Assembly: GCA_947172415.1 (NCBI GenBank)
Contig: OX359199.1
Span: 832,001-896,000 of the forward strand
Direction of reading: 5' to 3'
Length of the DNA stretch: 64,000 bases
Source: Chondrosia reniformis
Taxonomy: Eukaryota; Porifera; Demospongiae; Chondrillida; Chondrillidae
The notes below the pieces were generated by a model. That model was not told where the DNA came from and searched no databases. It saw only the letters and a program-made list of their open reading frames with translations. Shown piece after piece: positions 1 through 11,505 of the stretch; position 1 is the stretch's first letter; every line of letters begins with the position of its first letter. A program made the position numbers and the translations under genes.

Positions 1-300
1 CGTGGAATCGAAGGCTTCTCAGTTCCAACCTCTTCTGCCATATCCACAGTCGATTCAAACCACATTTTGTGCCAGTCATCTACTTCCTCTCTTAGTTCTT
101 TTAGCTGTTCCTGCACATCCTGAACCAAATCAATTCCCTGAACAATATCCAAGGATCACTGCTGGTGCAACACAGTCAAACCTTTGAGGATATTGAAGAC
201 CACTATCATTGTCAGTAGAAAAGAAAACTTAATTCTATAGCAGAAAGCAAACCATTTGCGTCATTGACTGTTTCTCTGTTCCAGGAGACAGGATCTTCTC
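1..300 (-). pseudogene. hAT-type transposase-like relic
   Basis: The reverse strand from about 140 down to 1 reads GIDLVQDVQEQLKELREEVD, then a segment beginning DWHKMWFEST and ending KPSIPR. This is the pattern (q-x-L-x-x-x-R-x-x-V-D-x-W-H, then T-E-P-S-x-P-R) of hAT-derived proteins annotated as '52 kDa repressor of inhibitor of protein kinase'. A second stretch at about 180-260, in another frame, resembles the preceding conserved block (ANGLLSAI, NILKGLTVLHQ). A stop and a frame change separate the blocks, so it is a decayed fragment that continues past the left edge. Family recognition is from memory of the pattern. Confidence 0.6.
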
Positions 301-1085
301 CATATGCAATGTCATGGAGAACCAATAAATGGAGGATATAAACCTCTCTCGTAGCTCAGACTGCTTACTCATCTCCATATTTAAGTGATGACATAGCACG
401 GTGTCCAGTCACTGATCTGGAGAGACTATATATGAGAGGTGAGCATGTATGGGTGTGTGTGAGTGTGGAGGAGCTGGAGAGGGCATGAGATGAGTGTTAA
501 TAGATATGTAGGAGGGGAGAAGCTGCAAGACAATGGTGGAGTGCACATGGGAGATGCAGGAGTTTGGATTTCCTTGGGAGAAAGACGTTGTGGAGTTGGA
601 TGCATGCATAGATGCATGGTGGAGAGTGGGGAACTCAAGGCCCATGGGAGGAATGTACAGGTGGGAAGGAGTGAGTAGGAGTGAGAAGGTTCACGGGGAG
701 CGGGAGATGCAGATGGATTAGTCTGATGAAAGCAGACCTTATTGACTGTGTGTTGCTTTTTGAAGCGGTGATTGTGCAATGAAAGGGTCTGATTTCATCA
801 GACTACAGATAGGGAGCAGGCTTAGCAGGATACTGTGGAAAGTTAATTATTAAGGGCTAAAGATTAGATCAGCTTTCAAAATTTTGCATGAATGAAGTAT
901 GCTTAGCTGCAGGAAGTTAATTTGGCAAAAGAATTCCAATTGAAAGACTCCTATAATTACCTCCAACAATATGATAATCAACCATAATCATAATAATTAC
1001 ATATATACATTATAAATATTGAATTATGCAATTCATTCAATAAAATTTTGTCAAATTGTTTAAAATGTTGACGATATGAAATGTG
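301..1085. other. Intergenic, no gene seen
   Basis: From 420 to 720 the DNA is purine-rich on the plus strand, which opens several short overlapping reading frames on both strands with biased composition (His/Ser/Pro-rich or Gly/Glu-rich). None resembles a known domain. From 790 to 1085 the DNA is AT-rich and holds the 3' flank of the kinase gene. Confidence 0.5.
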
Positions 1086-4000
1086 TTATAGTTTTAGGAA
1101 TGGATGTCGCAAGAGATCTTCTGTAGACTTTCTTGCACATCTGTCAACCTGAGATAGTGGAAGACATTACTCAATATTGGACATAAATATCTTATCATGT
1201 CAGATATACATTATAAAGCCAAGACACACTAACTCAAGTATAATAGTATCTTATTTTAACTGGAAGACCTTTACCCAATGGCTACCCTATTAGGTAATTG
1301 TTTTATGCTTAGGAGTCGATACAGTAATAGGGTGTTACTCACTTGTAGAGCTTCTCTTATGAAGAGACCAGCCTGATGTAGCTCTCCTTCACAGCTGAGC
1401 AGGTCTTCAAGTTGCAGAAGAGGTATTAAAGCTTCCTGTCTTCCCTTAGGACCTTGATCCAGTACAGCATAGATCTACCAAATGAGTGATGACATGATAT
1501 TGTATTCTGTACTACTACAGTATTCACTTCAAAGCTAGTTATAAACTTCATGCAGCCTTCTAGTACAGTCATTGATGGAATTGTACATAATATATGTAAT
1601 ACACAGAAATGTAATACACTTACAGTTCGCTTAACTCCTTCCATTTCTCTGCCAAGAAATAGTCTGGTAGCAACTGCTCCGAAAGCCCATATATCCATAT
1701 CTGTACATACTACATAGTCATAAGCCTATGGAATGGATGAGAAGACATATAATATGTGATTGGTTGAGAAAAAGGGTCATTTGGGACAAAATCCCAAATA
1801 TGCAGTAAAAATGGCAACAAGTTGACTTTGTGGCTATCACACATGATTACTTGTAGTGATAATCAAATTCATGTTTGCTGACACTCAATAAGACTTTATT
1901 CTCTATCAAATATACGTACACTTGTGCAATAGCAAAATGCTATATATACAAGACTGTGCTCACTTCAGGGGCTCTGTATCCGTGTGTTCCTGGGATGTGT
2001 TTGGAAGCCGGTTTGGGTCCATTAATGATCTTCTGTCCGATGGGAACCAAACTATCAAAGTCAGTTAGGGCTACCTGGTATTTAATCTCTGAAGGACACT
2101 CGCACAGAAAGACATCTTCACAATGACATCGGTAGTCAACTAGAATATTGTGCTCTAAAGGAAAAGTCATATTAATCTGTGAAGTACACATGCAGTAGTA
2201 GTATATAACATATGAAACACTGTGCATTTAATGTCAATAAAAATGTGGGCGTAGTTCTAGCTGTGTTTATGGATTTGTTGATTATACACGTAAGTGCTTC
2301 TAATCAGCAAATGAATTCAGTAATTGGACATTTTCATTTGTAGATCTTCTTATTGATGAAGACTTACAAATTGAAATGTCCAAATACTGAATTTTAAATT
2401 GCTGGGAGCTCAATGAGAATAATTAATCATATTAATGTCTGCAGCTCATCAGTTCAGATGTATAAAAATGGCTGTTATATGACATAATGTTTGCAAGCTA
2501 TGTATTATGCATACCTTTGAGGTCTCTGTGTACAAAATTATACTTTTTGTGAAGTACTTGAACACCCAATAGAATCTCCCTCAAAATGAACTTGGCATTC
2601 TTCATCATAGTGCCAGCCTTGTCTGGATAGGATTTCATTCGGTCAACAAGATTTCCACTCTTCTCAATGATTGTTGTTAAGTCAGCTGGAGAGATTCATG
2701 AAAAGTTAATAGTACAACTTAGCATCATAAGATGAGTAACAGTTCATTTAGTGACACTCACTGTCCATGATTGGCATGTAAGCAAATAGCTGTGCTTTGA
2801 GGGCAATCTGTCCTTCAGGAGCTGGAGTTTGCCTGTCGTACTCAAAGTGTAGCTGAGCTCCCAAGAGGGGGACCAAGTGAGGGTCTTGCAGTTTGATCCA
2901 GTTTTCCAGCTCCTTGATACGATATACATTCTAGTATAAATATTCACAACAGGTGACATGATAAGCAAACCACAACCATTACAAAGCAGGTACACTCTTA
3001 CTATTGTCTTCACTGCGAATGTATGGTTGCGAAGTGTTGTCGTATGTACTGAACCATTTCCTCCTTTGCCCAAATAGTCAGATCTAATGGGAGGTTGCTC
3101 CGTGATTTCACCACCTTTCAGAAGGTCTGGCATAACCTTGGATGAACAGAAAAAAGAGAAAATGTTCATATTAATAACTATTATTATGAAAGTTCATTAT
3201 TGCATAGATTTATCTATGCAATAATATATTAATTGAGTTAATCAACAAAATGGCAGCTACGGGAATAAACAAACAATTTCAGAAAGTTTTGATCCAAAGA
3301 TCTTTCTCAACAAATACAGTTAAAATGACATGACTTAAAAGAGACCTCCCAAATAAGTATGTAATATCAGTTGAGAAAGATCTTTCATATGAAAAAGTTC
3401 TGCAAATTGTTCATTGTTTATCCCAGTAGCTACGATTATGCACATTAGCTAGAACTACTGTATGTAATGTCTTGAAGAATACATGTTAACTTACAGAGTA
3501 TGTTGTGTAGTACTTTTCCACTATCCCCACATCAAACTTGTTTGGATAAACAACGTTGGAGTACACTCTTCCCCACTTGGTACTAGCTGACAACATCTTG
3601 ACAGCTTTGTCCAAGGTCATTCTGTTGGGGTCTCTATAGCTAGCTAATACTGAACTATTGGTTCCGCTGGTCCTTTTGGTAGGAGTTGGTTTGGGGAGAG
3701 AGCAAGGAGGAAGGAATGTTCTCTGCTGACCAGTCCCAGTTTGTGAGGCAGTAATCTCTCCTTTAGACCTATACATTGGAGGTACAATTTACTCACTGTT
3801 CCATGGAGAACTTGTTAACTTACATTACCTGTTGTTATCACAATGTGGTATTTTACACTTTCCTGCTTGCACAGTGCAAATATTCCTGTGGTACTCAAAT
3901 AGTCTCTCCATTGATCTGCATACTGAACAATTGTGTTGCAAGCATCCAAAAAAGGGATGTTCGGCTAAAGATTTGAAAGATTCGAGAGATTCTTTTGCCA

Positions 4001-6385
4001 AATTCCCATTACAGGTCTCCTTTGATTTAAAGAGAAAAAGTGTTAACATAATCTTCAGGTGCAGTCATTTATTTCAAAAGTCTTTAAATCTTACTTTGAA
4101 AATGCAGGGAGTATCCATTCCATTATACTTGTGTTCCAAGGCATGTAGGGGCTTGTCAACCTATATATTAAATAGAGATATAAATACATTCCATTTAAAG
4201 TACAATACATATATACGTATGTACATAAATGTATGCAATAATAATAATAATGGCACTTACACTTAACAACTTTGCACTATTCACAGGAGACCTATATATA
4301 CACAATCAATAGAAATACAGTATACTTCCTTACATATTGTATATATAGTACATAATTGATACATGAGTGATGCAATAATATACGTAAGTAGGGATTTTCC
4401 CACTGAAAGTACCTAACTGATCACAACCTCTTAGATGTGTTTGTTTAGCTACAAATTAGCCCTTCCCATATTGGGTGGGATGAGTCATGCAATGAATTGA
4501 ACTAACCCCCTAGTGAGTATTAAGTTGATTGTATTATGCAAGCTAGGGTCTTGTTAGATAAACAAGTCGAATATTGAAAGTGAATTCTTCCCATGATTCA
4601 AAACACACTAGATATAGCTGGAGGATAATTCTCTATACATCTAGCAACCTATTTCAAATGTTTGCATCTATGTGTACCTTTGTTGGCACTCTGTATTACT
4701 GGATGTTACTACAGGATCGTTTTGAGTAAGTCCCTGAGGTTGGTTGTGTTGCACAGACTTGGACAATTCATTTGGCTGAGCAACTTGAATAAGACCATCC
4801 TTTGCTACAGATAGAGAAGACGCGTATATACATATTGCTTGCACACACACACCTAAGACAGGTTTGGACTCATTGTCACGTACTTATTCGTCCAATGTCC
4901 TTTGCTTTTGAAGGAGCTCGAGGTACAACTGCCTCTGCCTTTCCATAGCTTTTATTGCCTTTTTGTACTACTGATTTGATTGGCTGTTCCTCTTCCTCAG
5001 GATTGTCCAAGGATTCCTGATCAGGGGCCCCCTTTTCATGTCTTTGAGATACTAGAGGAAGGCCTGTTTGAGAGATGAACTCCTTTCCTACTTTTGAATT
5101 TATGGCTTTGTTAGTTGTATTCTTCATAGCTGATGTAGTTTCTTCTACTGGAGGATTCAGGGGATCTCTCATGGAAGCCATTAGAGGTGGACTGTGATCA
5201 GATAAGCTTTCTAGACACTTTTCATCAAGCTGGACCTTATAAGGAAGACAGAGCCAAATTAAAATCAACTATTTAAGCTGGAAAGGGCCAAAGTTAAAGA
5301 CAACACTATACTCTGTCATATATAAAGTGTATTTAGTACTAAAACCTATTTGACCCATACTCTAATGTCTTAAGCAGCCAACTCACCTTTGTGTCATTCC
5401 CAGTACAGAAGGTCTTGGGACTCCTTGGAGGCCCTCCAGCAACCAAATGATCATCATCCAACTCAACACAAGCTGTTGGTTCATATTGTTGTAGTTGCTT
5501 GGCAACCCCTTCTGGTTTGAGTTGAACAACCTTAGTTGGTGTTGGTGGGTTCTGTTGCTCCACTAGAGTGTGTCTCTGGATGGAGCTGCCATGACCTTGT
5601 TCTCTGTCGAGTTTTGTACAATCTTCATAAATTGTCTGTTTCTCTTGAAATGCCTCCACTTCAGATTGATACATTATGACACCCTTCATAAAGGCTGTGT
5701 ATTGTATATATGAAAAGCAATTCCATCAGTTTTAATCCTTTATTGATCAATAGGCATAGTATATACACGATCTCTTGAATGCATGTAATAATGTCTACAT
5801 GTCAACTTAAAATACCTGCATATATATATTTTGCTAAATATTTGGATAGAAATTGAGCCTCGATGTATTAGAAACAAATAAAAAGTTTAATATCTACCAC
5901 ACTTATCCTTATATACTTACTCAAAATATATACATACACTCACCGTCACTATTTCTCGTAGTAGTAGATTCTAAGAGAAAAGATACATGATCGAGTTTCA
6001 GATCAGTCACTTGGGGATCGTTCGGATAAACTAGAGCGAATAACTGTAAAATATTTTCTTTCGTTCGGCATTCCTCGTCATGTGTGCTTGCGGCCAAGAG
6101 ACGCTGGGAGTAAGATGTTGGACCTGAATGCCACGCTTCTCTTGGTAGGAGCAAGAAGAAATATTTTCGTAAGCAATCGGGCGGAACGGAAGAGTGAGTT
6201 ACGGCATAGTCTCTTGTGGAAAGAAACGGTTCTTGAGGAGCTTCACAGTTACTTTGGAGAAGATCGAACCACATTTTTGCTGTAAATTGCTGGAACTCAT
6301 CCAACATTTCAGAGTTGTTGTCGATGCTGAACTTGACAGTAACGACTGCAGTACCATCCAATTCCAAGGTCTCCGTAACCTCCAT
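1086..6385 (-). CDS. TAZ-like zinc-binding / protein kinase fusion, 15 exons, 917 aa
   Basis: Exons from the start: 5944-6385, 5387-5694, 4884-5235, 4678-4804, 4261-4291, 4095-4160, 3829-4019, 3495-3768, 3002-3136, 2762-2930, 2515-2685, 1964-2154, 1624-1725, 1343-1474, 1086-1148. They sum to 2754 bases and every phase joins. Residues about 443-505 (exon 7) carry HNC-x2-C-x7-L-x3-H-x3-C-x5-C-x-IPHC, the spacing of a TAZ zinc finger. Residues about 610-915 are a kinase: glycine loop GKGGNGSV, lysine in FAVKTI, HRDLKEHN catalytic loop, RAPE, DIWAFG and a C-terminal LLRHPFL. The metal-binding DFG reads DFD. A Cys-rich insert lies between the catalytic loop and DFD. The N-terminal 440 residues are unrecognised. 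Activity is plausible because Lys, catalytic Asp and Asn are kept. Partner and substrate are unknown. Confidence 0.85.
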
Positions 6386-7140
6386 GATCTGTACTCGTGA
6401 AACCTGTAGGCTTTCAGTTAAATTACCGGATGATTATGTATTCTCAATGCTGGCAGACCATCTCCAGCCGAAAGTTCCGAACAAATTGAATTAATTCCAA
6501 GAATTACCTAACTTGAAGCAACAAACTGATGTAATGCTGCTTTAGGGACTTTCTAAGGGGAAATCCCTACAGGTCACGTGGAACGCTTTCGCACAATACC
6601 TATGATAAATCATTTTTCGAGTAAAATACATATTTGATATATATCAAACATTATCATGACATAAAATATAACTTATACACAACACACATGGTGGAACATT
6701 TGGTAAATGTTCTATTAAGTCTCTAAACTCATGAAGATGCTGACCAAATCTACAGATACAAATAGTTGGGCTTCGTTTCTACCTTTCTCAATTGGGCCAT
6801 GGTCATACAGCTGTTTCATAGATTTCCACCCTTGATCAGTGACATGCATGCAGGATCCTCTATATACATGTATAGCTACTTAATGCATGTGCATGGCTTA
6901 ACATGTACATATAAGACTTATACTGTAGCTCACATAATATTTTCAGTGATTATTTGTGTCACACCATAGCATTAATATTTGCATAGGCTTAGCACAATGT
7001 TAGATCCACATGATTACTAAATATATAAAAGACATCAGTTTGCCCCTATACTACTTAGTTACTTAGTTGGGTAAATTTAAGTCTTTATTTGCTGTAATCA
7101 CGCATAGTTAACCAGTTATGACAGTACCCATCCCTTAATT
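6386..7140. other. Intergenic upstream of the kinase gene
   Basis: The first 200 bases must hold the kinase promoter and 5' leader; no TATA box is obvious. The remainder is AT-rich with no supported gene. Confidence 0.4.
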
Positions 7141-7878
7141 TTTTAGGCTTGTTAGAGGCTGTGCCCATGCATCTCTATGTGTGTATGTTGACACAGGTGA
7201 TCCTCCCTCTGGGCTGACATGAGTAGGCACACTAACTTTAGAGGTCAAGCATGTGAGGAAGTTTATTGGAAAATTCACTGCTTTATAAACACTATGACCA
7301 GAATGAATATTATTTCAGAAAATAAATTCTTCCTATAAGATAATTTCTATATACAAACTATATATACATATACGTATAAGAAGACATCATGCTAACATCT
7401 ATATGTATATATATTATCGAGGTGATCATGAGTATAACCTATATACCTTGTATATGACTAAGTCTCAATATGTTTACATGACATATACATGCATTGCATG
7501 GCTCATAAATGGCAAAGTTACAAACTTTATAAAACCATCAATATCCTTAATTTTATAAAGCTTAAGGCTTTCTTGTATATTATGTAGACTGAAAGTCTGC
7601 ATGGTTTTATTGTTATTACAATATAACCGTATGCCTGTAATTTAATCCAAATAATATATATAGCCTTTGCAAAGACATGCATGCCATTAAAATGGCCAGA
7701 TAATATATTGCCGCGGCCGGCCATGCACAAGTCTGTGATGTATACACAATAGTAATAGCTGAAATGAAGTTTAAGTATAAACTTAGTCACAATTCATTTG
7801 ATTTGCATGCATGGTACATCTACATGTATTAAAGCATGAATTTCTATTCCTACGTATTTAAGCATATTATGCAAAAAC

Positions 7879-8513
7879 TTATAACTCTACTCTTTGAGGC
7901 TTATTTTTAGCATGTTCAGTTAACATATACTGATTAAAGCTGTGATGGGCCTCATGGTAAACATAATCAGTAATCCTTTGCCTTTCCTGTTCAGAAAGAC
8001 TTCTTGGTCGACTTTCATAATAATGTTTTGTCCTTTTTCTAAGCAATCTTCTCTTAGTTTTCTTGTATACCAATATAGTCGGCTTTAAGCTAAAATTCAA
8101 ACTGGCTATCATGTAAGAAAAGTCCATGGTTCTATCTTGCTTTCGTAATGTAGCAAACTTTGCATAACTTGAAATACCAGTTCCCCGCTCAAAATGGAAG
8201 GACTGTACTTGGGCTTTATTTACTTGGGCATACATTCCATCTAAAATAGAATCCTTAACTTGTTGAGAAAGACCATGAGCTTTAGTTAGTTCTTCCACTT
8301 TTGAGGTAAACAAACTTCTGGACAGACTACGAAATATACTATTTGCTGTGAGGTCTTGAAATCTTTCAAAGGGCAGTTGCTTCACTGCAGCCTTGACAGC
8401 CTTTAGTTTTCCGGAGGGGTAATTTGATAGCAGACTTGATTCTACAGTTTGAGCAGAAACAAAGCTTCCAAATGCAACACTTGAAGCCAAGAGAGTAACA
8501 TTGTGACTTGCAT
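7879..8513 (-). pseudogene. A1: secreted-family paralogue with a frameshifted signal peptide
   Basis: From residue AQTVESS to the C-terminus PQRVEL this copy is almost identical to A2 at 10724-11359. The ATG matching A2's start is at 8511-8513, but one base is missing near 8470 (ccaaatgc here, ccaaaatgc in A2). The signal peptide frame therefore no longer joins the mature frame. The open frame upstream of AQTVESS has no ATG, only TTG. The next in-frame Met (within SILDGM) is past the first third of the protein. It is either a recent pseudogene or a sequencing error; the nearly unchanged body fits both. The mature part has no recognised domain. Confidence 0.65.
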
Positions 8514-8857
8514 TTTACTACAATGGGCTATATACCCAGCTAGTTTCGCCAATTTCAAGTGACAACATGATACGAATGATCAAGTCTCTAAGTAGGGATT
8601 TATATAACTGCAATAAGAGATCTAGGCTCTTATATCACTATATACAATAACAATGAAAAAAGGTCAAAAGGTTCCCACCAAATGCGTATAAACGCTAGGC
8701 GCTTCAAAATGCGTATTAACAGCGTATATTTTAATTTTTTTATTATTATTATTAAAGTGCATCATGTGCAAAGCACATGCCTGCATGCCTATATAACACA
8801 TATACCACGGTGCTTCGGTATATTTCTATACGCGTTCCCAAATAATCCCTATGCAAC
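8514..8857. promoter_or_regulatory. A1-B1 head-to-head intergenic region
   Basis: This region separates the divergent A1 and B1 starts. Compared with the 146-base A2-B2 spacer it carries about 200 extra bases with two copies of a motif like atgcgtatwaacrgc (about 8684-8732), a (TTA)n run near 8740-8755 and an imperfect palindrome around gtgcaaagcac. The last 25 bases before the B start (cccaaataatccctatgcaa) are shared with the A2-B2 spacer and are the best candidate for a conserved leader or core element. Confidence 0.4.
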
Positions 8858-9544
8858 ATGCCTAAACTGTTTTGGATTATTACACTGTGTCTCCCAGTTA
8901 TCTGTCATGGTATTGACCCGCAAACGGTTCTGGCAGGTGTCAAAGTTGCAAATGCAATGATCAAGCACTTCTCTACCGAGAAAGAGAGAACCCGAGATAT
9001 CACGGCTGCCGAGGAAGCTATACGGGGAACTACATTTGATCTTTTTAATGAGAAAGTCTCTAGTCAATTGTTGTTAGGAATTAAATTGACCGACTTTGAA
9101 AATGTTATTGATGGAATAGCAAAACGTTTGGACCTTCCCAATGATATAAAAGACTCTATCCTGGACGGAATGTTTGCCGCTGTGAACCAGGAGATAATTA
9201 AAGAATTTAAATTCACAAAAGGAGATACTGGAGATTTTTTGTTTGGTCGTGTAGCAACAGTAAAAACAGAGGAAAATACGATAGACCTTGCTTATGCAAT
9301 TTACATTTTGAAATTTAAGTTGTCTCCTAGAGTAATAGAACATACAAAAACAAAGAAATTCCTATGGATGCGCAAGAAGAAAGTGTGGCGAGAAACTCAA
9401 GAGAGAAATTTAAGTATCAAGGAAAAGGAAGATCTAGAAGAGTACTGCAAACAGAAAGCAATTGATGGTTTCAGAGAAAGCTACCAATCATTCATTACTG
9501 CAGACTCAAGTAAAGTAGCACAGCATGATCATGCGGAATTGTAA
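8858..9544 (+). CDS. B1: small secreted protein of an unrecognised family
   Basis: A 228-aa intronless frame. The N-terminus MPKLFWIITLCLPVICHG is a good signal peptide, so the product is probably secreted or enters the ER. The body is charged and mostly helical-looking, with the family blocks IKDSILDGMFAAVNQ, FLFGRVATV, TIDLAYAIY and NLSIKEKEDLEEY, and a basic stretch FLWMRKKKVWRET. The same blocks occur in B2, in C2 (VKDTLL, VFGRVAAV, TIDLAYAIY, ISIKEKDQLEMY) and, more diverged, in the A proteins (VKDSILDGM, TMDFSYMIASL, SLSEQERQRI). No known domain or catalytic motif is recognised. It is divergent from A1, with the two starts 344 bases apart. Confidence 0.75.
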   Translation: MPKLFWIITLCLPVICHGIDPQTVLAGVKVANAMIKHFSTEKERTRDITAAEEAIRGTTFDLFNEKVSSQLLLGIKLTDFENVIDGIAKRLDLPNDIKDSILDGMFAAVNQEIIKEFKFTKGDTGDFLFGRVATVKTEENTIDLAYAIYILKFKLSPRVIEHTKTKKFLWMRKKKVWRETQERNLSIKEKEDLEEYCKQKAIDGFRESYQSFITADSSKVAQHDHAEL

Positions 9545-9731
9545 AGTGTCGATCTGTGCTGAATGGCCTAGCCTTTATATAGTTAGCTAGATATCATTAG
9601 AATTGAAACGTTTCTAGCAAGCCAATAATATGCTTTATTGTGTTTCCTATGCATGGAGATAGACGTGTAAAAATATTAATCCTTTACATTAAGTGGAAAA
9701 GATTGTCACTTGCACTGCACATTTTTAATTA

Positions 9732-9765
9732 GACTACCATACCATGCTGAATATAGGTCTGGTTC
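9732..9765 (+). repeat. Short 5S rRNA-derived fragment
   Basis: The stretch gactaccataccatgctgaatata plus ctggttctcgt matches positions near 3-40 of the 5S gene at 24403-24521. It stops abruptly at the junction between duplication units 1 and 2. Confidence 0.6.
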
Positions 9766-10274
9766 TCGTTCTATCTCTATGATGATCCTCCTTTTGGGCT
9801 GACATGAATAGACACACTAACTTTAGAGATCAGGCATGTGAGAAAGTTTATTGGAAAGTTCACTGCTTTATAAACACCATGAATATTATTTCAGAAAATA
9901 AATTCTGAATTTCTATATACAAACTAGCAACACTGTAGTATATACATATACGTATAAGAAGACATCATATGCATGCTAACATCTATATCGCGGTGATCAG
10001 TCGTGAGTATATATAACCTATATAGCTATATACCTATATATAAAGATACTGTATAACTATAAGTCTCATTATGTTTATTACATATTATACATGACATATA
10101 CATGCATTGCATGGCTCATAAATGACAAAGTTACAAACTTTATAAAACCATCAATATCCTTAATTATATAAAGTTTAAGGCTTTCTTGTATATTATGTAG
10201 ACTGAAAGTCTGCATGGTTTTATTGTTATTACAATATAACATTGTATGCCTGTAATTTAATCCAAATAATATAT

Positions 10275-10501
10275 CACAGGATCAAATATCAGGTTTCAGA
10301 AGGCATGAAACTTATTTGAAACTCTATGAACTGCCAGGTTTCAAAAGGTATGAAAGTATGTATAAAACTCGGAAAGGGGGCTGTTAAAATTTGAAACCAG
10401 CGAAATTAATCTGTTAGCGCATTCATGAGCACCTTTTGAAACCTGGCTGTTCAGTTTCAAATAGATTTCAAACCATATGAAACCTGTAATTTGATCCTGT
10501 G
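10275..10501. mobile_element. Palindromic MITE, family 'cacaggatcaaat', copy 1
   Basis: It begins cacaggatcaaat and ends atttgatcctgtg, and the whole element folds on itself (caggtttcagaaggcatgaaa against the opposite arm). The empty site is visible in unit 1 near 7653, which shows that this copy inserted after or during the unit duplication. Likely target duplication TAT or TATAT. Related copies lie at 59914-60068 and 60192-60409. No coding capacity. Confidence 0.85.
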
Positions 10502-10723
10502 TATATGGCCTTTGCAAAGACATGCATGCCATTGAAATGGCCAGATAATATATTGCCGCGGCCGGCCATGCACAAGTCTGTGATGTATACACAATAGTAA
10601 TAGCTGAAATGAAGTTTAAGTATAAACTTAGTCACAATTCATTTGATTTGCATGCATGGTACATCTACATGTATTAAAGCATGAATTTCTATTCCTACGT
10701 ATTTAAGCATATTATGCAAAAAC

Positions 10724-11359
10724 TTATAACTCTACTCTTTGAGGCTTATTTTTAGCATGTTCAGTTAACATATACTGATTAAAGCTGTGATGGGCCTCAT
10801 GGTAAACATAATCAGTAATCCTTTTCCTTTCCTGTTCAGAAAGACTTCTTGGTCGACTTTCATAATAATGTTTTGTCCTTTTTCTAAGCAATCTTCTCTT
10901 AGTTTTCTTGTATACCAATATAGTCGGCTTTAAGCTAAAATTCAAACTGGCTATCATGTAAGAAAAGTCCATGGTTCCATCTTGCTTTCGTAATGTAGCA
11001 AACTTTGCATAACTTGAAATACCAGTTCCCCGCTCAAAATGGAAGGACTGTACTTGGGCTTTATTTACTTGGGCATACATTCCATCTAAAATAGAATCCT
11101 TAACTTGTTGAGAAAGACCATGAGCTTTAGTTAGTTCTTCCACTTTTGAGGTAAACAAACTTCTGGACAGACTACGAAATATACTATTTGCTGTGAGGTC
11201 TTGAAATCTTTCAAAGGGCAGTTGCTTCACTGCAGCCTTGACAGCCTTTAGTTTTCCGGAGGGGTAATTTGATAGCAGACTTGATTCTACAGTTTGAGCA
11301 GAAATACAGCTTCCAAAATGCAACACTTGAAGCCAAAAGAGTAACACTGTGACTTTCAT
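10724..11359 (-). CDS. A2: small secreted protein of the same family
   Basis: Intact intronless frame. The ATG at 11357-11359 is chosen because it gives 211 aa with signal peptide MKVTVLLFWLQVLHFGSCISA; an upstream in-frame ATG at 11404 would put 15 polar residues before it. The mature protein has VKDSILDGMYAQVN, FERGTGISSYAKFATL, TMDFSYMIASLNFSL, a basic cluster KKTKRRLLRKRTKHYY and C-terminal SLSEQERKRITDYVYHEAHH. These align block by block with the B and C proteins. It has a single internal Cys before cleavage and none after, so disulfides are unlikely. Function unknown. Head-to-head with B2. Confidence 0.75.
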   Translation of the reverse strand: MKVTVLLFWLQVLHFGSCISAQTVESSLLSNYPSGKLKAVKAAVKQLPFERFQDLTANSIFRSLSRSLFTSKVEELTKAHGLSQQVKDSILDGMYAQVNKAQVQSFHFERGTGISSYAKFATLRKQDGTMDFSYMIASLNFSLKPTILVYKKTKRRLLRKRTKHYYESRPRSLSEQERKRITDYVYHEAHHSFNQYMLTEHAKNKPQRVEL

Positions 11360-11505
11360 TTTATTTAATTCTACCCAGCTAGTTTCGCCAATTTTAAGTG
11401 ACATTAGACTATATCATTTTGCATATTATACAGCGATAGTGCAGATAGTAGTATCTACCGTATTAACATAAAATACGCTCGTTTCCCAAATAATCCCTAT
11501 GCAAT
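11360..11505. promoter_or_regulatory. A2-B2 bidirectional intergenic region
   Basis: Only 146 bases separate the A2 and B2 ATGs. Any promoter must serve both directions. AT-rich patches (gcatattatacag, taacataaaata) are present, but no motif can be assigned with certainty. Confidence 0.4.

Larger units (their letters stand above)
7140..9770. repeat. Tandem duplication unit 1 (A1/B1)
   Basis: This unit and 9775-12415 match closely: the same 3' flank (starting gatcctcc, then 'gacatgagtaggcacac'), the same minus-strand A gene and the same plus-strand B gene. The A1 3' flank runs without a gene from 7140 to 7878. A third copy of the flank, without A, lies at 12560-12690. Boundaries are approximate. 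Confidence 0.8.
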
